Origin: an uncultured Clostridium sp.
GTDB lineage: Bacteria > Bacillota > Clostridia > TANB77 > CAG-508
Reading direction: 5' to 3'
Assembly (NCBI GenBank): GCA_947575605.1
Contig: CANPNZ010000009.1
Span: 1 to 58,570, forward strand
Length of the DNA: 58,570 bases
Part shown: piece by piece, positions 1-10,124 of the stretch
Position numbering within the stretch: position 1 is the stretch's first letter
Layout: each line of letters opens with the position of its first letter
Program-made: the position numbers and the translations under genes
Notes under the pieces: model-generated
Databases searched by the model: none
The model's input: only the letters and a program-made list of their open reading frames with translations
What the model was told of the DNA's origin: nothing

Positions 1-512
1 GTCCATCTATCATCATAACTAAATGCTATATCTTTATCAATAACTGTTTTTATTTTTTCCTCTATACCTATATATTTTGTGTTTTCTTCTGTTACATAAT
101 AATCCCAATCTTCTGCTGTTATTATTGTTAATTTCCACTTATTGTCATCATCATCTACTTTACTTTCTATGTTTCAAGCCTCTGCTTTTTCTTCTGATGT
201 TTTAGCATCTTTGAATAACTCGTTTTTTTGTAGTATTTCTCTTACTCTTTGTAAAAACTTTTCTGCATCTATCTTATATTTTCCTTGCTCTGTATGTGCT
301 TGTAACTTAGCAAAATTTATTGCCTCTTCGTATTGAGCTTTTTTATACTCTTCTTTGGCTGTTTTGGCTTTGGTTAGAATTCCATTATCACCACTTAACG
401 TTGCTAATGTTACCCCTGCCAAAATCAATAACACTATAATGGTTACTATTAGTGCTACTATGGTTATTCCTTTATTTTTCTCTTTTTTATTTTCTCTATT
501 GTTTATTAACAT
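1..512 (-). pseudogene. Prepilin-like exported surface protein, N-terminal part, interrupted by in-frame TGA; runs off window
   Basis: The N-terminus has a short basic leader (KNKGIT) followed by a hydrophobic stretch rich in I, V and L and then AGVTLATL, the pattern of type IV prepilin-like proteins common in Clostridia. A good ribosome binding site (GAGGAGG) precedes the ATG at 512. Translation stops at TGA 174-176, after 112 residues. Downstream of that stop the same frame stays open to the window edge, and its product (WKLTI, WDYYVTEE, YIGIEEKIK, DIAFSYDDRW) matches the paralogue at 22808-26675 (WELYL, WPYWITEE, YIEDGEEIK, DITFIYDTNW). The TGA therefore interrupts what was, or is, a much longer protein. 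A TGG or CGA to TGA change, or a sequencing error, would explain it. The N-terminal half is close to identical to the paralogue, so the pair is a recent duplication. Function unknown; presumably surface-exposed. Confidence 0.75.
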
Positions 513-720
513 TTTTTCCTCCTCTTGTATTTATTTTATGTGAATTTGTTGTATAATATATTTCCTATTTATACTACAAGTCTTTTTGCTAAAAAACAAG
601 AGAAAATTTTTTCATATTATTAAATATTACAATATCTATTTTCTTTTATTCTTACGGATACTCAAGCTTTTCTATTCTTCTTTGTTATTATTAAATCTTC
701 TTTTCATTTCTATTACAATC
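377..720 (-). repeat. Duplicated 5' region shared with about 26540-26890
   Basis: The first codons of the prepilin-like gene and about 200 bases upstream are nearly identical to those of the gene at 22808-26675. The match ends near the GGGACAGG-family repeat cluster that also lies beyond both copies. Apart from the promoter the upstream stretch is AT-rich and holds no gene that I can see. Confidence 0.85.
551..580 (-). promoter_or_regulatory. Candidate promoter of the prepilin-like gene
   Basis: On the minus strand, TTGTAG is followed 15-17 bases later by TATTAT/TTATAC, about 40 bases upstream of the ATG. The same boxes are conserved upstream of the paralogue at 26716-26745. The -35 box is weak and the exact spacing uncertain. 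Confidence 0.4.
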
Positions 721-799
721 TCTTTTTTATCTTAATTACTGTTACCTTGCCTTCTTATTCCTTTTTTATAACCATTTTAACTAAAAAACACCAAAAGGG

Positions 800-1010
800 A
801 TAACTTGTGCCTGTCCCAACTTTACCCAAAAAGCATAGGTTATGCCTGTCACAAAAAGTACTTTATGCTGTGGCTACTTTGTGCCTGTCCCAAATTCGCC
901 ATCCCAAAACCGCCCAATCAAACCTTTCCCAAAAAACACCAAAATGGCGAGCTTGTGCCTGTCCCAATCCCGCCATCCCAAACCTGTCCCAATCCCGCCA
1001 TCCCAAAAAG
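800..1010. repeat. GGGACAGGCACAA-family repeat cluster, copy 1
   Basis: Contains several degenerate copies of a unit reading TTGTGCCTGTCCCAA followed by CGCCATCCC. The same units occur, in one or the other orientation, at 14290-14417 and 26940-27075. Short overlapping reading frames across this stretch are repeat translations, not genes. Confidence 0.8.
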
Positions 1011-1050
1011 AAAAAAGACTTCGCAATTATAATTACGAAATCTTCTTTTT
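1011..1050 (-). terminator. Rho-independent terminator of rpoC
   Basis: On the minus strand, 19 bases beyond the rpoC stop, GAAGATTTCG pairs with CGAAGTCTT across an AT-rich loop and is followed by a T-run. Confidence 0.75.
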
Positions 1051-1068
1051 TTACTCTCTATACTTTTT

Positions 1069-4000
1069 CTATACATTCTCTTCTATATTAGTGGTCTCTT
1101 CCAATTCATCTTCTGTGCTAATATGAATATTTTGATACTTTTGCATTCCTGTACCAGCTGGAATTAATTTACCAATAATAACATTTTCTTTTAATCCTAC
1201 TAGATCATCTGTCTTTCCTTTTACTGCTGCTTCCGTAAGAACCCTGGTTGTTTCTTGGAAAGAAGCCGCTGATAAGAAACTATCTGTTGCAAGAGAGGCC
1301 TTAGTAATACCAAGTAATACTCTTTTTCCAGTTGCTGGACGTTTTCCCTCTGCTATTGCTTGTTTATTTTTATCTTCAAATTCATACATATCAATCAAAG
1401 AACCTGGGAACATATCCGTGTCAGCATTGTCTTCTACTCTCACTTTTTTAAGCATTTGTCTACCAATTACTTCAATATGTTTATCATTAATATCAACACC
1501 TTGATTTCTATATACTTTTTGTACTTCTGAGATTAAGTATTCATATACGCCCTCTGGTCCCTTAATTTCTAAGATCTCACTTGGATTAATAGAACCTTCT
1601 ATCAATGCTTCTCCCGCTTCTACTAAATCCTCATCTCTTACTTTCATTTTAGAACCAAATGGAATCGTATAACTTCTGGAATCATCATTAGATGTCACGA
1701 TTACTTCTTTCTTTTTCTTGGTTTCTTTAATTTTTACTTTACCATCAATTTCTGTGATAATGGCTAGACCCTTTGGTTTTCTAGCTTCAAATAATTCTTC
1801 TACCCTAGGCAAACCTTGTGTAATATCGGCAACACCTGCCACACCACCAGAGTGAATGGTTCTCATGGTAAGCTGTGTACCTGGTTCACCAATGGATTGC
1901 GCAGCAATGATACCAATGGCTTCTCCAATAGAAACTAAATCACGTCTTGCTAATCCCATACCATAACATTTTTGACATACACCATGTTTTGAACGACATC
2001 CTAAAACAGAACGTACTTTTAATTTTTCAATACCAGCTTCTACAATTTCCTCTGCTATGTTTTCTGTAATCATGGTATCTTTATCCACAATTAGTTTTTT
2101 GGTTTCTGGATGAATGACATCTTCGATTGGGAATCTACCTAGCAATCTTTCTTGCATTTTCTCGATAATTTGGTTTCCATCTTTAATATCATAAACTACA
2201 ATTCCCTCTTCCGTTCCACAGTCTTGTTCTCTAACAATAATATCTTGCGATACGTCTACTAATCTTCTGGTTAAGTATCCAGAGTCAGCTGTTCTAAGTG
2301 CTGTATCAGAAAGTCCTTTACGAGCCCCATGTGCTGAAATGAAGTATTCCAAAGCATCTAATCCTTCAGCAAAAGATGATTTAATTGGAATTTCAACAGC
2401 CTTACCAGTGGTACTTGCCATTAATCCACGAATACCTGCAATTTGTCGTAATTGGTTCATATTACCACGGGCTCCTGATTTAACCATCATGTAGATTGGG
2501 TTTAATTCATCAAAGTTTTCTTCCATCGCACTACTAACATTTTTAGTTGTATCTTCCCATACATTAATTACAGCATTGTATCTTTCGTCATCTGTAATTA
2601 ATCCTCTTGCATATTGTTTTCTTATGGTTTCAACCTTTTTATCGGATTCTTCTAATAAGTTCTTTTTCACTGCTGGCACTTGAACATCATCCATAGAGAA
2701 AGTAATCCCAGCTAAGGTTGAGTATTTGAATCCTAACGCTTTGATATAATCAATTACTTCTGCTGATTCGGATAAACCATGAGTACGAATTACTCTTTCA
2801 ATGATATTTCCCATTGATTTTTTCATAACTGGGAAATCAATTTCATATTGGAATGGGTCTTTCTTTCTATCAATAAATCCTAAGTCTTGTGGAATTCCTT
2901 TATTAAAGATGATTCTACCAACACTGGTTTCAATTTTTCCAGTTTTAATTTCTCCATTGACTTCTTTTTCAATTCTAACAAAAATTTTGCTATGGATTCC
3001 TACATCATGATTTTCAAAGGCCATAATGGCTTCATCTGGATCTTTGAAGTATTTTCCTTCTCCCTTTTCTCCGTCTAAAACCATTGTTAAATAATAGGCT
3101 CCTAAAATCATGTCTAGTCTTGGTACAGCAACTGGTTTACCATCTTGTGGTTTTAACAAGTTGTTGGTTGCTAGCATTAAATATCTTGATTCTGCCTGTG
3201 CTTCTGGTGATAATGGTAAATGTACTGCCATTTGGTCACCGTCGAAGTCAGCGTTGAAAGCTTCACAAACTAATGGGTGAAGTTTGATGGCTCTTCCTTC
3301 TACTAAGACTGGCTCAAAAGATTGAATTCCCAATCTATGTAGTGTTGGCGCACGGTTTAGCATAACGGGATGATCTTTGATAACTTCTTCTAAGATACCC
3401 CATACTTCTGGTCTTAGTCTTTCTACCATTCTTTTAGCATTTTTGATATTTTGTGCAATTCCTCTTCCTACTAATTCTCTCATAACAAATGGTTTGAATA
3501 ATTCTACTGCCATTTCTTTTGGAAGTCCACATTGATAAATGTTTAGTTCTGGTCCTACTACGATAACAGAACGTCCTGAATAGTCAACACGTTTTCCCAG
3601 TAAGTTTTGACGGAAACGTCCTTGTTTTCCTTTTAGCATGTCTGATAAAGATTTTAAAGGTCTATTTCCAGCCCCTGTTACTGGTCTTCCTCTTCTTCCA
3701 TTGTCGATTAGGGCATCTACTGATTCTTGTAACATTCTTTTTTCATTTCTTACAATAATTTCTGGTGCTCCTAATTCCAATAGTCTTTTTAATCTGTTAT
3801 TTCTATTGATAACTCTTCTATATAAATCATTTAAGTCTGATGTTGCAAATCTACCACCATCTAATTGTACCATTGGTCTTAGTTCTGGTGGAATGACTGG
3901 TACTACTTGCATAATCATCCATTCTGGTTTGTTGCCAGAAAGTCTAAAGGCTTCTACTGTGTCTAATCTTTTGATTAATTTTACTCTTTTTTGTTCACTT

Positions 4001-4596
4001 GCTGTTTCTAATTCTTTTCTTATTTCTGCTGATAATATATCTACATCTACTTGTTCTAATAATTCCTTTAAGGCTTCTGCTCCCATTCTAGCTTTAAAAG
4101 AACCTCTCCCGTATTTTTCTTCTGCTTCATGATATTCTTTCTCATTTAATACTTGGCATTTTTCCAAATTTGATGTGCCTTTATCAATTACCACATAAGA
4201 TGCAAAATAAATAATTTTTTCTAAATTTCTTGGCGAAATATCTAACATTAAAGCTATTCTACTTGGAATTCCTTTAAAGTACCAAATATGTGCTACTGGC
4301 GCAGCTAATTCAATATGTCCCATTCTTTCACGTCTAACTTTTGCTTTGGTTACTTCGACACCACAACGGTCACATACAATTCCTTTATATCTCACTCTTT
4401 TATATTTTCCACAGTGACATTCCCAATCTTTGGTTGGTCCAAAAATTCTTTCACAGAATAAACCATCTTTTTCTGGTTTTAAGGTTCTATAATTAATCGT
4501 TTCTGGCTTTTTTACTTCCCCTTTTGACCATTCTCTTACTTTTTCATCAGATGCCACTCCTATTTTTAGTTTGTCAAAAATATCTAATTCGTCCAC
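1069..4596 (-). CDS. rpoC: DNA-directed RNA polymerase subunit beta'
   Basis: Largest core RNA polymerase subunit, 1175 residues, near the usual Gram-positive length. The N-terminal zinc-binding cysteines are at residues 60, 62, 75 and 78 ([13 protein letters not shown]). The catalytic magnesium loop [12 protein letters not shown] lies near residue 450. The second cysteine cluster ([14 protein letters not shown]) and the trigger-loop region ([16 protein letters not shown]) are intact. Translation starts at GTG after an AAGGGGGA ribosome binding site. The gene is separated from rpoB by about 0.7 kb, which is unusual because the two normally nearly abut. It is followed by a terminator rather than rpsL/rpsG. 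It contains no zero-frame CGG codon, although CCG/CGG occurs in other frames. Confidence 0.98.
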   Translation of the reverse strand: MDELDIFDKLKIGVASDEKVREWSKGEVKKPETINYRTLKPEKDGLFCERIFGPTKDWECHCGKYKRVRYKGIVCDRCGVEVTKAKVRRERMGHIELAAPVAHIWYFKGIPSRIALMLDISPRNLEKIIYFASYVVIDKGTSNLEKCQVLNEKEYHEAEEKYGRGSFKARMGAEALKELLEQVDVDILSAEIRKELETASEQKRVKLIKRLDTVEAFRLSGNKPEWMIMQVVPVIPPELRPMVQLDGGRFATSDLNDLYRRVINRNNRLKRLLELGAPEIIVRNEKRMLQESVDALIDNGRRGRPVTGAGNRPLKSLSDMLKGKQGRFRQNLLGKRVDYSGRSVIVVGPELNIYQCGLPKEMAVELFKPFVMRELVGRGIAQNIKNAKRMVERLRPEVWGILEEVIKDHPVMLNRAPTLHRLGIQSFEPVLVEGRAIKLHPLVCEAFNADFDGDQMAVHLPLSPEAQAESRYLMLATNNLLKPQDGKPVAVPRLDMILGAYYLTMVLDGEKGEGKYFKDPDEAIMAFENHDVGIHSKIFVRIEKEVNGEIKTGKIETSVGRIIFNKGIPQDLGFIDRKKDPFQYEIDFPVMKKSMGNIIERVIRTHGLSESAEVIDYIKALGFKYSTLAGITFSMDDVQVPAVKKNLLEESDKKVETIRKQYARGLITDDERYNAVINVWEDTTKNVSSAMEENFDELNPIYMMVKSGARGNMNQLRQIAGIRGLMASTTGKAVEIPIKSSFAEGLDALEYFISAHGARKGLSDTALRTADSGYLTRRLVDVSQDIIVREQDCGTEEGIVVYDIKDGNQIIEKMQERLLGRFPIEDVIHPETKKLIVDKDTMITENIAEEIVEAGIEKLKVRSVLGCRSKHGVCQKCYGMGLARRDLVSIGEAIGIIAAQSIGEPGTQLTMRTIHSGGVAGVADITQGLPRVEELFEARKPKGLAIITEIDGKVKIKETKKKKEVIVTSNDDSRSYTIPFGSKMKVRDEDLVEAGEALIEGSINPSEILEIKGPEGVYEYLISEVQKVYRNQGVDINDKHIEVIGRQMLKKVRVEDNADTDMFPGSLIDMYEFEDKNKQAIAEGKRPATGKRVLLGITKASLATDSFLSAASFQETTRVLTEAAVKGKTDDLVGLKENVIIGKLIPAGTGMQKYQNIHISTEDELEETTNIEENV

Positions 4597-4614
4597 TCTT
4601 TTTCCCCCTTGTTA

Positions 4615-4643
4615 TGTCCATTGGGGACGGTTCTAAATGGACA
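4615..4643 (+). repeat. GGGGACGG-family REP hairpin (TGTCCA variant)
   Basis: TGTCCATTGGGGACGG followed by TTCTAAATGGACA. The ends TGTCCA and TGGACA pair. Lies just upstream of the rpoC ribosome binding site, in the rpoB-rpoC spacer. The rest of 4644-4844 is AT-rich and I see no feature in it. Confidence 0.8.
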
Positions 4644-4844
4644 TTGCCGTCACATTATAAACACATCTCCAATGACTTTATTAGGTTTGCAATTTTTTCG
4701 ATTGCATAAGTTATGTGTAGTTCTCTTTGCTTCACACAGCTAACTTAATTTCAAAACAGATTTTGAAGTCTTGCCACTGCTCGAACAATTCCTTCTGGTC
4801 GCTTCTCATCTTTTTGAAATTTATTCAATTCGTTTTTTCTTATT

Positions 4845-5147
4845 TTATTTACAATTTTCATTTTCCACTTCTGGAATTTCTCCATTTTCACATAAAAGTT
4901 TTATCCATGTTCTGTATTTCTCATAATCTCTAAAATCACCATTAAATAAATAATCTATTATGTCTTGTCTTGTCACTACTTCTTTTCCCTCTTGTTTTAA
5001 TGTTTTTGCCACTGTTGTTGCCTTTTGTTTTGCTTCTTCTCTTTCCTTAAAGGCTTGCTCTTGTTCTTTTTTATATTTTTCTACTGCTTCTTGTGGGTTT
5101 ACTTTATATTTCAAATTCTTTAACCCGTTCTTTCTATTTATTGCCAT
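4845..5147 (-). CDS. Small protein of unknown function between rpoB and rpoC
   Basis: A 100-residue, charged, probably soluble protein. It starts at ATG with AAAGGGATG about 8 bases upstream. Residues 18-58 are rich in K, E, Q and A and look coiled-coil forming; the C-terminal half (VVTRQDIIDYLFNGDFRDYEKYRTW) looks like a small helical domain. I do not recognise the family. It is in the same orientation as rpoB and rpoC, and would be cotranscribed with them unless the hairpin at 5202-5261 terminates transcription. Codon use resembles its neighbours, so it is probably real, but the location inside the rpoBC operon is unusual. Confidence 0.7.
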   Translation of the reverse strand: MAINRKNGLKNLKYKVNPQEAVEKYKKEQEQAFKEREEAKQKATTVAKTLKQEGKEVVTRQDIIDYLFNGDFRDYEKYRTWIKLLCENGEIPEVENENCK

Positions 5148-5201
5148 TTCTACATCCCTTTCTACTTTATAAAATGAAATAAATTAGGTATATTACTAGG
5201 C

Positions 5202-5261
5202 AATTCGAAAAGTAAAACCAGAAGCGTACGTCTATACGTTGAGGATTTTACTTTTCGAATT
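5202..5261. repeat. 16-bp perfect inverted repeat in the rpoB-rpoC spacer
   Basis: AATTCGAAAAGTAAAA (5202-5217) and its exact complement (5246-5261) enclose a 28-base core containing ACGTCTATACGT. AGGCA and TGCCT flank it further out. It could be a mobile inverted-repeat element or an attenuator between rpoB and the downstream genes. Confidence 0.75.
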
Positions 5262-5291
5262 AACGACGTAAGATGCCTGATTTAGTTCTTT

Positions 5292-8200
5292 TTACTCGAT
5301 AATATCCTCATCATTATCTAAATTATCATTTGCTAAATCATTATCAAAAAGTAATTCGTCTCCTTCATCGCCTAATTCCTCAAAAAGTTCATCACTATTG
5401 TCAGCTGCTAAATCATTTGCTTCATCCTCTAAAAGCATGTCATCATCTAGTTCTTCACCATAGCCGTCTAAATCTCCATCTACAATGACTTGCTGTTGTT
5501 CTTCTTCTATAAACTTTTTCTCTTTATCAGGATCGTACTCAATCCCTTCCTCAATATTTTCTTTTAATTCAAGTTCTTGATTATCTTCTGAATATAGACG
5601 AACATCTAATCCTAAAGATTGCAATTCTTTTACAAGCACTTTGAAACTTTCTGGAACTCCTGGCTCTGGAACGTTCTCTCCTTTTACAATTGCTTCATAG
5701 GTTTTTACTCTTCCTACAATGTCATCCGATTTAACAGTTAGCATTTCTTGTAAAGTATAAGATGCACCATAAGCTTCTAGTGCCCAAACTTCCATCTCTC
5801 CAAAACGTTGTCCACCAAATTGTGCTTTACCTCCTAATGGTTGTTGGGTAACTAATGAGTATGGACCAGTGGAACGTGCATGGATTTTATCATCTACTAA
5901 GTGGTGAAGTTTTAACATGTACATAACACCAACTGTGATTGGTTTATCAAATGGATCTCCTGTTCTTCCATCATAAAGAACCGTTTTTCCGTCTTTGCTC
6001 ATTCCTGCTTCTTTTAATAATTTTTCTACATCATCTTGTGTTGCTCCGTCAAATACGGGAGTTGCTATTTTCCATCCTAAAGCTTTGGCAGCCCCTCCTA
6101 AATGTACCTCTAAAACTTGACCTAAGTTCATACGAGAAGGCACACCTAATGGGTTTAATAAGATGTCAATTGGCGTACCATCTGGCATAAATGGCATATC
6201 TTCTTCTGGTAACACTCTTGAAATAACACCTTTATTACCATGACGTCCAGCCATTTTATCTCCGACTGATATTTTTCTTTTGGTTGCTATGTAACATCTA
6301 ATAATTTGGTTAACACCAGGTCCTAATTCATCGGAATTGTCTCTGGTAAAGATTTTTACATCTACAATGGTTCCCGCTTCTCCATGTGGTACTCTTAAAG
6401 AAGTGTCTCTTACTTCTCTTGCTTTTTCTCCAAAGATGGCTCTTAATAATCTTTCTTCTGCTGTTAATTCGGTTTCTCCTTTTGGTGTAACTTTTCCAAC
6501 TAAGATGTCTCCTGGTCTTACTTCTGCACCAATTCGAATAATTCCATTTTCGTCTAAGTCTTTTAAAGAATCATCACCAATATTTGGAATATCACGTGTA
6601 ATCTCTTCTGCTCCTAATTTGGTATCACGACATTCGCAATCATATTCTTCAATATGAATGGATGTAAAGACATCTTCTTTTACTAATTTTTCATTAATCA
6701 AAATAGCATCCTCGTAGTTGTATCCTTCCCAGGTTGAGAAAGCTACTAATACGTTTTTACCAAGTGCCATTTCCCCATTAGCAGTTGATGGACCATCGGC
6801 AATGGCATCACCTTTTTTAACCTTTTCTCCCACTTTTACAATTGGTTTTTGGTTAATACAAGTACCACCATTGGTTCTTTTGAATTTACGAAGTTTATGG
6901 GTAATTGTTTTTTTGTTATTATATTTTACCGTGATGGCATCTCCTGTTACTTTTTCAATGACTCCATCTTCTTCTGCTAATACTAAGATTCCAGAGTCTT
7001 TTGCTGCTCTGTATTCAATTCCTGTTCCTACGATTGGACTTTCTGTTATCATTAACGGAACCGCTTGACGTTGCATGTTGGCACCCATTAGCGCTCTTTT
7101 TGCGTCATCATGTTCCAAGAATGGAATCATGGCAGCAGCAATGGATACTAATTGTTTTGGTGAAACGTCTACATATTGAACCCTGTCCCTATCTACTTCT
7201 ATAACTTCATTCTTAAATCTAACTCTTATTCTTTCATTAACAAATTTTCCGTTTTTATCAACTGGCTCAGAAGCTTGTGCAATAATGTAATTATCTTCTA
7301 CATCTGCACTCATGTAATCTACAATGTCTGTTAATTTATGTGTTTCTGGATCTACTTTACGATATGGCGTTTCAATAAATCCATACTCATTAATGCTAGC
7401 AAAAGAGGAAAGTGCTGAAATTAATCCAATGTTTGGTCCTTCTGGTGATTCGATTGGACATAGTCTACCATAGTGGGTATAGTGAACGTCACGTACCTCG
7501 AATCCAGCTCTTTCTCTTGTTAATCCACCAGGTCCTAACGCTGAGATTCTTCTTTTATGAGTTAATTCTGATAATGGATTGGTTTGATCCATGAATTGGG
7601 ATAATTGGGAACTTCCAAAGAATTCACGGATAGATGATGTAATTGGTTTGGTATTGATTAATGTTTGTGGTGTTACAACATCTAAGTCTTGAATGGTCAT
7701 TCTTTCACGAACCACTCTTTCTAATCTGGTTAAACCAATTCTAAATTGGTTTTGTAATAATTCTCCTACTTGGCGAATTCTACGATTTGCTAAATGGTCA
7801 ATATCATCTGGTTTTCCTAGTCCATGTGATAGATTTAATAAGTAATTAATAGAAGCAATCATATCTTCCGTTGTGATGATTTTTGGTACTAATTCGTCCA
7901 TTCTTTCTTCTATTGCTTTTACTAAATCTTTTTTATCCGTATTATCTATAATACTTTTTAATACATTATAATTTACTAATTCTTTAAAATGTAACTTGCT
8001 TAAATCAACGTTTGGTAATACTTTGTGAATATTAACGGTACTATTTCCGATGACTCTTACTTTTCTTTCTCCCAAAGCAACATCTACGATATTAATTCCT
8101 GCATTTTGAATATTTTCAGCAACTTCTTCTGAAATGATTTCTCCTGCTTGTACCAATACCTCTCCTGTTTCATTGTCTACAATGTCTTGGGCTGCTACTT

Positions 8201-9065
8201 TATCTTTGATTCTTCCTGCTAATCCTAATTTTTGATTGAATTTATATCTTCCTACTTTGGCTAAGTCATATCTTTTATTGTCATAGAATAGTCCATTGAA
8301 TAGATTTCTTGCCGCATCTACGGTTGGAAGTTCTCCTGGTCTTAATTTTTTGTAAATTTCTATTAAGGCTTCTTCTTGGTCTTTTATGGTGTCTTTGCTA
8401 ATGGTTGCTGCTATCATTTCTTCTTCCCCAAATAATTCTCTTATTTGATCATCAGAAACAACGCCAATGGCTCTTAATAAAGTGGTTACTGGTACTTTTC
8501 TGGTTCTGTCCACACGTACATAAAAAATGTCATTTCCATCTGTTTCATATTCTAACCAAGCTCCACGAAGTGGCATAACAGTGGAATTGTAAGTTCTTTT
8601 TCCTGTTTTTGTGTCAAATTCTTCTCCATAATAACATCCTGGTGAACGTACTAATTGGCTTACGACAACTCTTTCTGCTCCATTGATGACAAAGGTTCCA
8701 CTGTCTGTCATTAATGGAAAATCTCCTAAATAGATTTCTTGTTCTTTGATTTCACCTGTTTCACGATTGATTAATCTGACTTTTACATGCAATCTACTAG
8801 AATACGTAGCGTCTCTTTCTTTGGCTTCTTCTACGCTGTATTTGGTTTTGTCCTCCATGTAATAATCGAAAAATTCAAGAACTAAGTTTCCTGAGTAGTC
8901 TTCTATTGGGGATATGTCTTTTAATACTTCTCCTAATCCTTCTTCTACAAACCAGTCATAAGAGTCTTTTTGTACCTTAATTAGGTTGGGCATTTCGATG
9001 TAATCTCCAACTTTCGCGAAATCTTTACGAGAGGCCTTCTCATAATTTACTTCCTTGATTTTCAA
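5292..9065 (-). CDS. rpoB: DNA-directed RNA polymerase subunit beta
   Basis: Second-largest core RNA polymerase subunit. I choose the TTG at 9065 as start ([16 protein letters not shown], 1257 residues): GAGGAG lies 8 bases upstream of it, whereas the upstream in-frame GTG at 9074 overlaps that ribosome binding site. The rifampicin region is intact ([22 protein letters not shown]), as are [18 protein letters not shown], the [10 protein letters not shown] segment and [18 protein letters not shown]. The last 90 or so residues form an unusually acidic tail of D, E, L and N repeats. Upstream there are no rplJ/rplL genes but a gene of unknown function, so rpoBC is detached from the usual ribosomal-protein cluster. 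No zero-frame CGG codon was found. Confidence 0.98.
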   Translation of the reverse strand: MKIKEVNYEKASRKDFAKVGDYIEMPNLIKVQKDSYDWFVEEGLGEVLKDISPIEDYSGNLVLEFFDYYMEDKTKYSVEEAKERDATYSSRLHVKVRLINRETGEIKEQEIYLGDFPLMTDSGTFVINGAERVVVSQLVRSPGCYYGEEFDTKTGKRTYNSTVMPLRGAWLEYETDGNDIFYVRVDRTRKVPVTTLLRAIGVVSDDQIRELFGEEEMIAATISKDTIKDQEEALIEIYKKLRPGELPTVDAARNLFNGLFYDNKRYDLAKVGRYKFNQKLGLAGRIKDKVAAQDIVDNETGEVLVQAGEIISEEVAENIQNAGINIVDVALGERKVRVIGNSTVNIHKVLPNVDLSKLHFKELVNYNVLKSIIDNTDKKDLVKAIEERMDELVPKIITTEDMIASINYLLNLSHGLGKPDDIDHLANRRIRQVGELLQNQFRIGLTRLERVVRERMTIQDLDVVTPQTLINTKPITSSIREFFGSSQLSQFMDQTNPLSELTHKRRISALGPGGLTRERAGFEVRDVHYTHYGRLCPIESPEGPNIGLISALSSFASINEYGFIETPYRKVDPETHKLTDIVDYMSADVEDNYIIAQASEPVDKNGKFVNERIRVRFKNEVIEVDRDRVQYVDVSPKQLVSIAAAMIPFLEHDDAKRALMGANMQRQAVPLMITESPIVGTGIEYRAAKDSGILVLAEEDGVIEKVTGDAITVKYNNKKTITHKLRKFKRTNGGTCINQKPIVKVGEKVKKGDAIADGPSTANGEMALGKNVLVAFSTWEGYNYEDAILINEKLVKEDVFTSIHIEEYDCECRDTKLGAEEITRDIPNIGDDSLKDLDENGIIRIGAEVRPGDILVGKVTPKGETELTAEERLLRAIFGEKAREVRDTSLRVPHGEAGTIVDVKIFTRDNSDELGPGVNQIIRCYIATKRKISVGDKMAGRHGNKGVISRVLPEEDMPFMPDGTPIDILLNPLGVPSRMNLGQVLEVHLGGAAKALGWKIATPVFDGATQDDVEKLLKEAGMSKDGKTVLYDGRTGDPFDKPITVGVMYMLKLHHLVDDKIHARSTGPYSLVTQQPLGGKAQFGGQRFGEMEVWALEAYGASYTLQEMLTVKSDDIVGRVKTYEAIVKGENVPEPGVPESFKVLVKELQSLGLDVRLYSEDNQELELKENIEEGIEYDPDKEKKFIEEEQQQVIVDGDLDGYGEELDDDMLLEDEANDLAADNSDELFEELGDEGDELLFDNDLANDNLDNDEDIIE

Positions 9066-9365
9066 AAAAATCACTCCTCAATTTGATATTAAGCAGAAAA
9101 TAAATAAATAGAATTAAAAAAAGTCCTTCTCAAATGACAAGCTGCTTGTCTAAAGTTCCCTATTGGCCTGCTTTTCCAATTAGTTTCCCCCTTAGTGCCT
9201 CTTGCGTTTGATTCCTCTTTTTCTAATTTTGATACGTTTCGGTAGATTTTGTATGTTTCTACCACTGAATAAAAATCAGTCTATATTTTACCATGTTTTT
9301 CCTATAAATGTCAAGGGTTCGGCAAATTTAAGTTTCACTTTTCTTTTTTCTTACGAAAACTATTT
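9066..9365 (-). promoter_or_regulatory. rpoB 5' leader with two hairpins
   Basis: This 300-base gap precedes rpoB. Reading the minus strand, a hairpin CTAATTGG/CCAATAG (9160-9183) is followed by GACAAG-CAG-CTTGTC (9136-9150) and then by a T-run about 12 bases on. Such an arrangement would suit an attenuator, but I cannot match it to a known leader family. The distal part (9240-9365) is AT-rich and holds nothing I can name. Confidence 0.4.
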
Positions 9366-10124
9366 CTATTTTTCTGTCATTTCTAACCCATTTGTTGAAT
9401 CGCTTTTAAAATCCTTTATTACTTCAGCAAATATCTCCTGTGTTAATCTTCCCGTTTTTTGTCCTCTTTGCAAAAGCTCTATTCTATTCTCGATACTACT
9501 TGCTGTTACCTCATCATATTGTACCGACAATTTTAGCATTTCTAATGTATTTGCTATATTTATCCTTGCACTTGTAAGATCTCTTATCTTTTCTTTTATG
9601 CTTTCCTTTACTCTAGTTGATTTCAAATCCTTTTGTGTAGCAAGATTTCCTTTCCTTCCTTTTTCTTGTAAGTTTCTTGCTACTTCTTGTAAAGCAATAA
9701 TTTGATATTGTAACTTATTATATTGTTGTTTTAAACTTTGCTCTATCCTTTCTAATTTACCATTATTTATTTTTAATTCATTTCTTATACTTTCTAATTT
9801 TTCCTGTAATACCTCTAAATTATTCCCATTCGCAAGTGTTATTACTTCACTAACCAAATCTTGTATCCTCGTAGCATTTAGTGCTACTACACCTACTAAT
9901 AGATTTGACACTTGATATCCTTTTTCAGCTTCCACTCTTCCAAATTCGTGAAGCATTTGCAAATCATTTACATTAATATCTTGAATAGATTGGTCAACAA
10001 TTTTTCTCTCCTCTTCTGTCAATTCAGAATAATCGGACATTCTTATACTTACTGTTGACTTTTGTGTCTTTACTTTTTCTTTTAATTTTGTTAGTATTTT
10101 TGATTTTAAGTTATTTTGCTTCAT
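9366..10124 (-). CDS. Coiled-coil protein of unknown function, translationally coupled to the upstream gene
   Basis: I place the start at ATG 10124 (MKQNNLKSKILTKLK, 252 residues) rather than 15 codons further up. This ATG overlaps the stop of the upstream recoded gene as ATGA and has GGGG just ahead. The protein is hydrophilic with a short hydrophobic patch (SNLLVGVVALNATRIQDLV, about residues 72-90) and long heptad-like helices from about residue 95 to the end. It is probably cytoplasmic or membrane-associated. I do not recognise the family. The ATGA overlap implies joint work with the 10121-12122 product. Confidence 0.75.
   Translation of the reverse strand: MKQNNLKSKILTKLKEKVKTQKSTVSIRMSDYSELTEEERKIVDQSIQDINVNDLQMLHEFGRVEAEKGYQVSNLLVGVVALNATRIQDLVSEVITLANGNNLEVLQEKLESIRNELKINNGKLERIEQSLKQQYNKLQYQIIALQEVARNLQEKGRKGNLATQKDLKSTRVKESIKEKIRDLTSARINIANTLEMLKLSVQYDEVTASSIENRIELLQRGQKTGRLTQEIFAEVIKDFKSDSTNGLEMTEK

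Noticed and set aside
174..176. TGA read as Trp or Gly throughout this genome
   Set aside because: Tryptophan is TGG in the conserved genes, none of them has in-frame TGA, and TGA is used as a stop, for example in the ATGA overlap at 10121.
805..1126. Three overlapping plus-strand ORFs rich in C, P and Q
   Set aside because: They are translations of the GGGACAGG repeat units and overlap the rpoC terminator and end.
5939..7594. Plus-strand ORFs opposite rpoB and the surface genes
   Set aside because: They are shadows of the well-conserved minus-strand genes and have no ribosome binding sites or recognisable domains.
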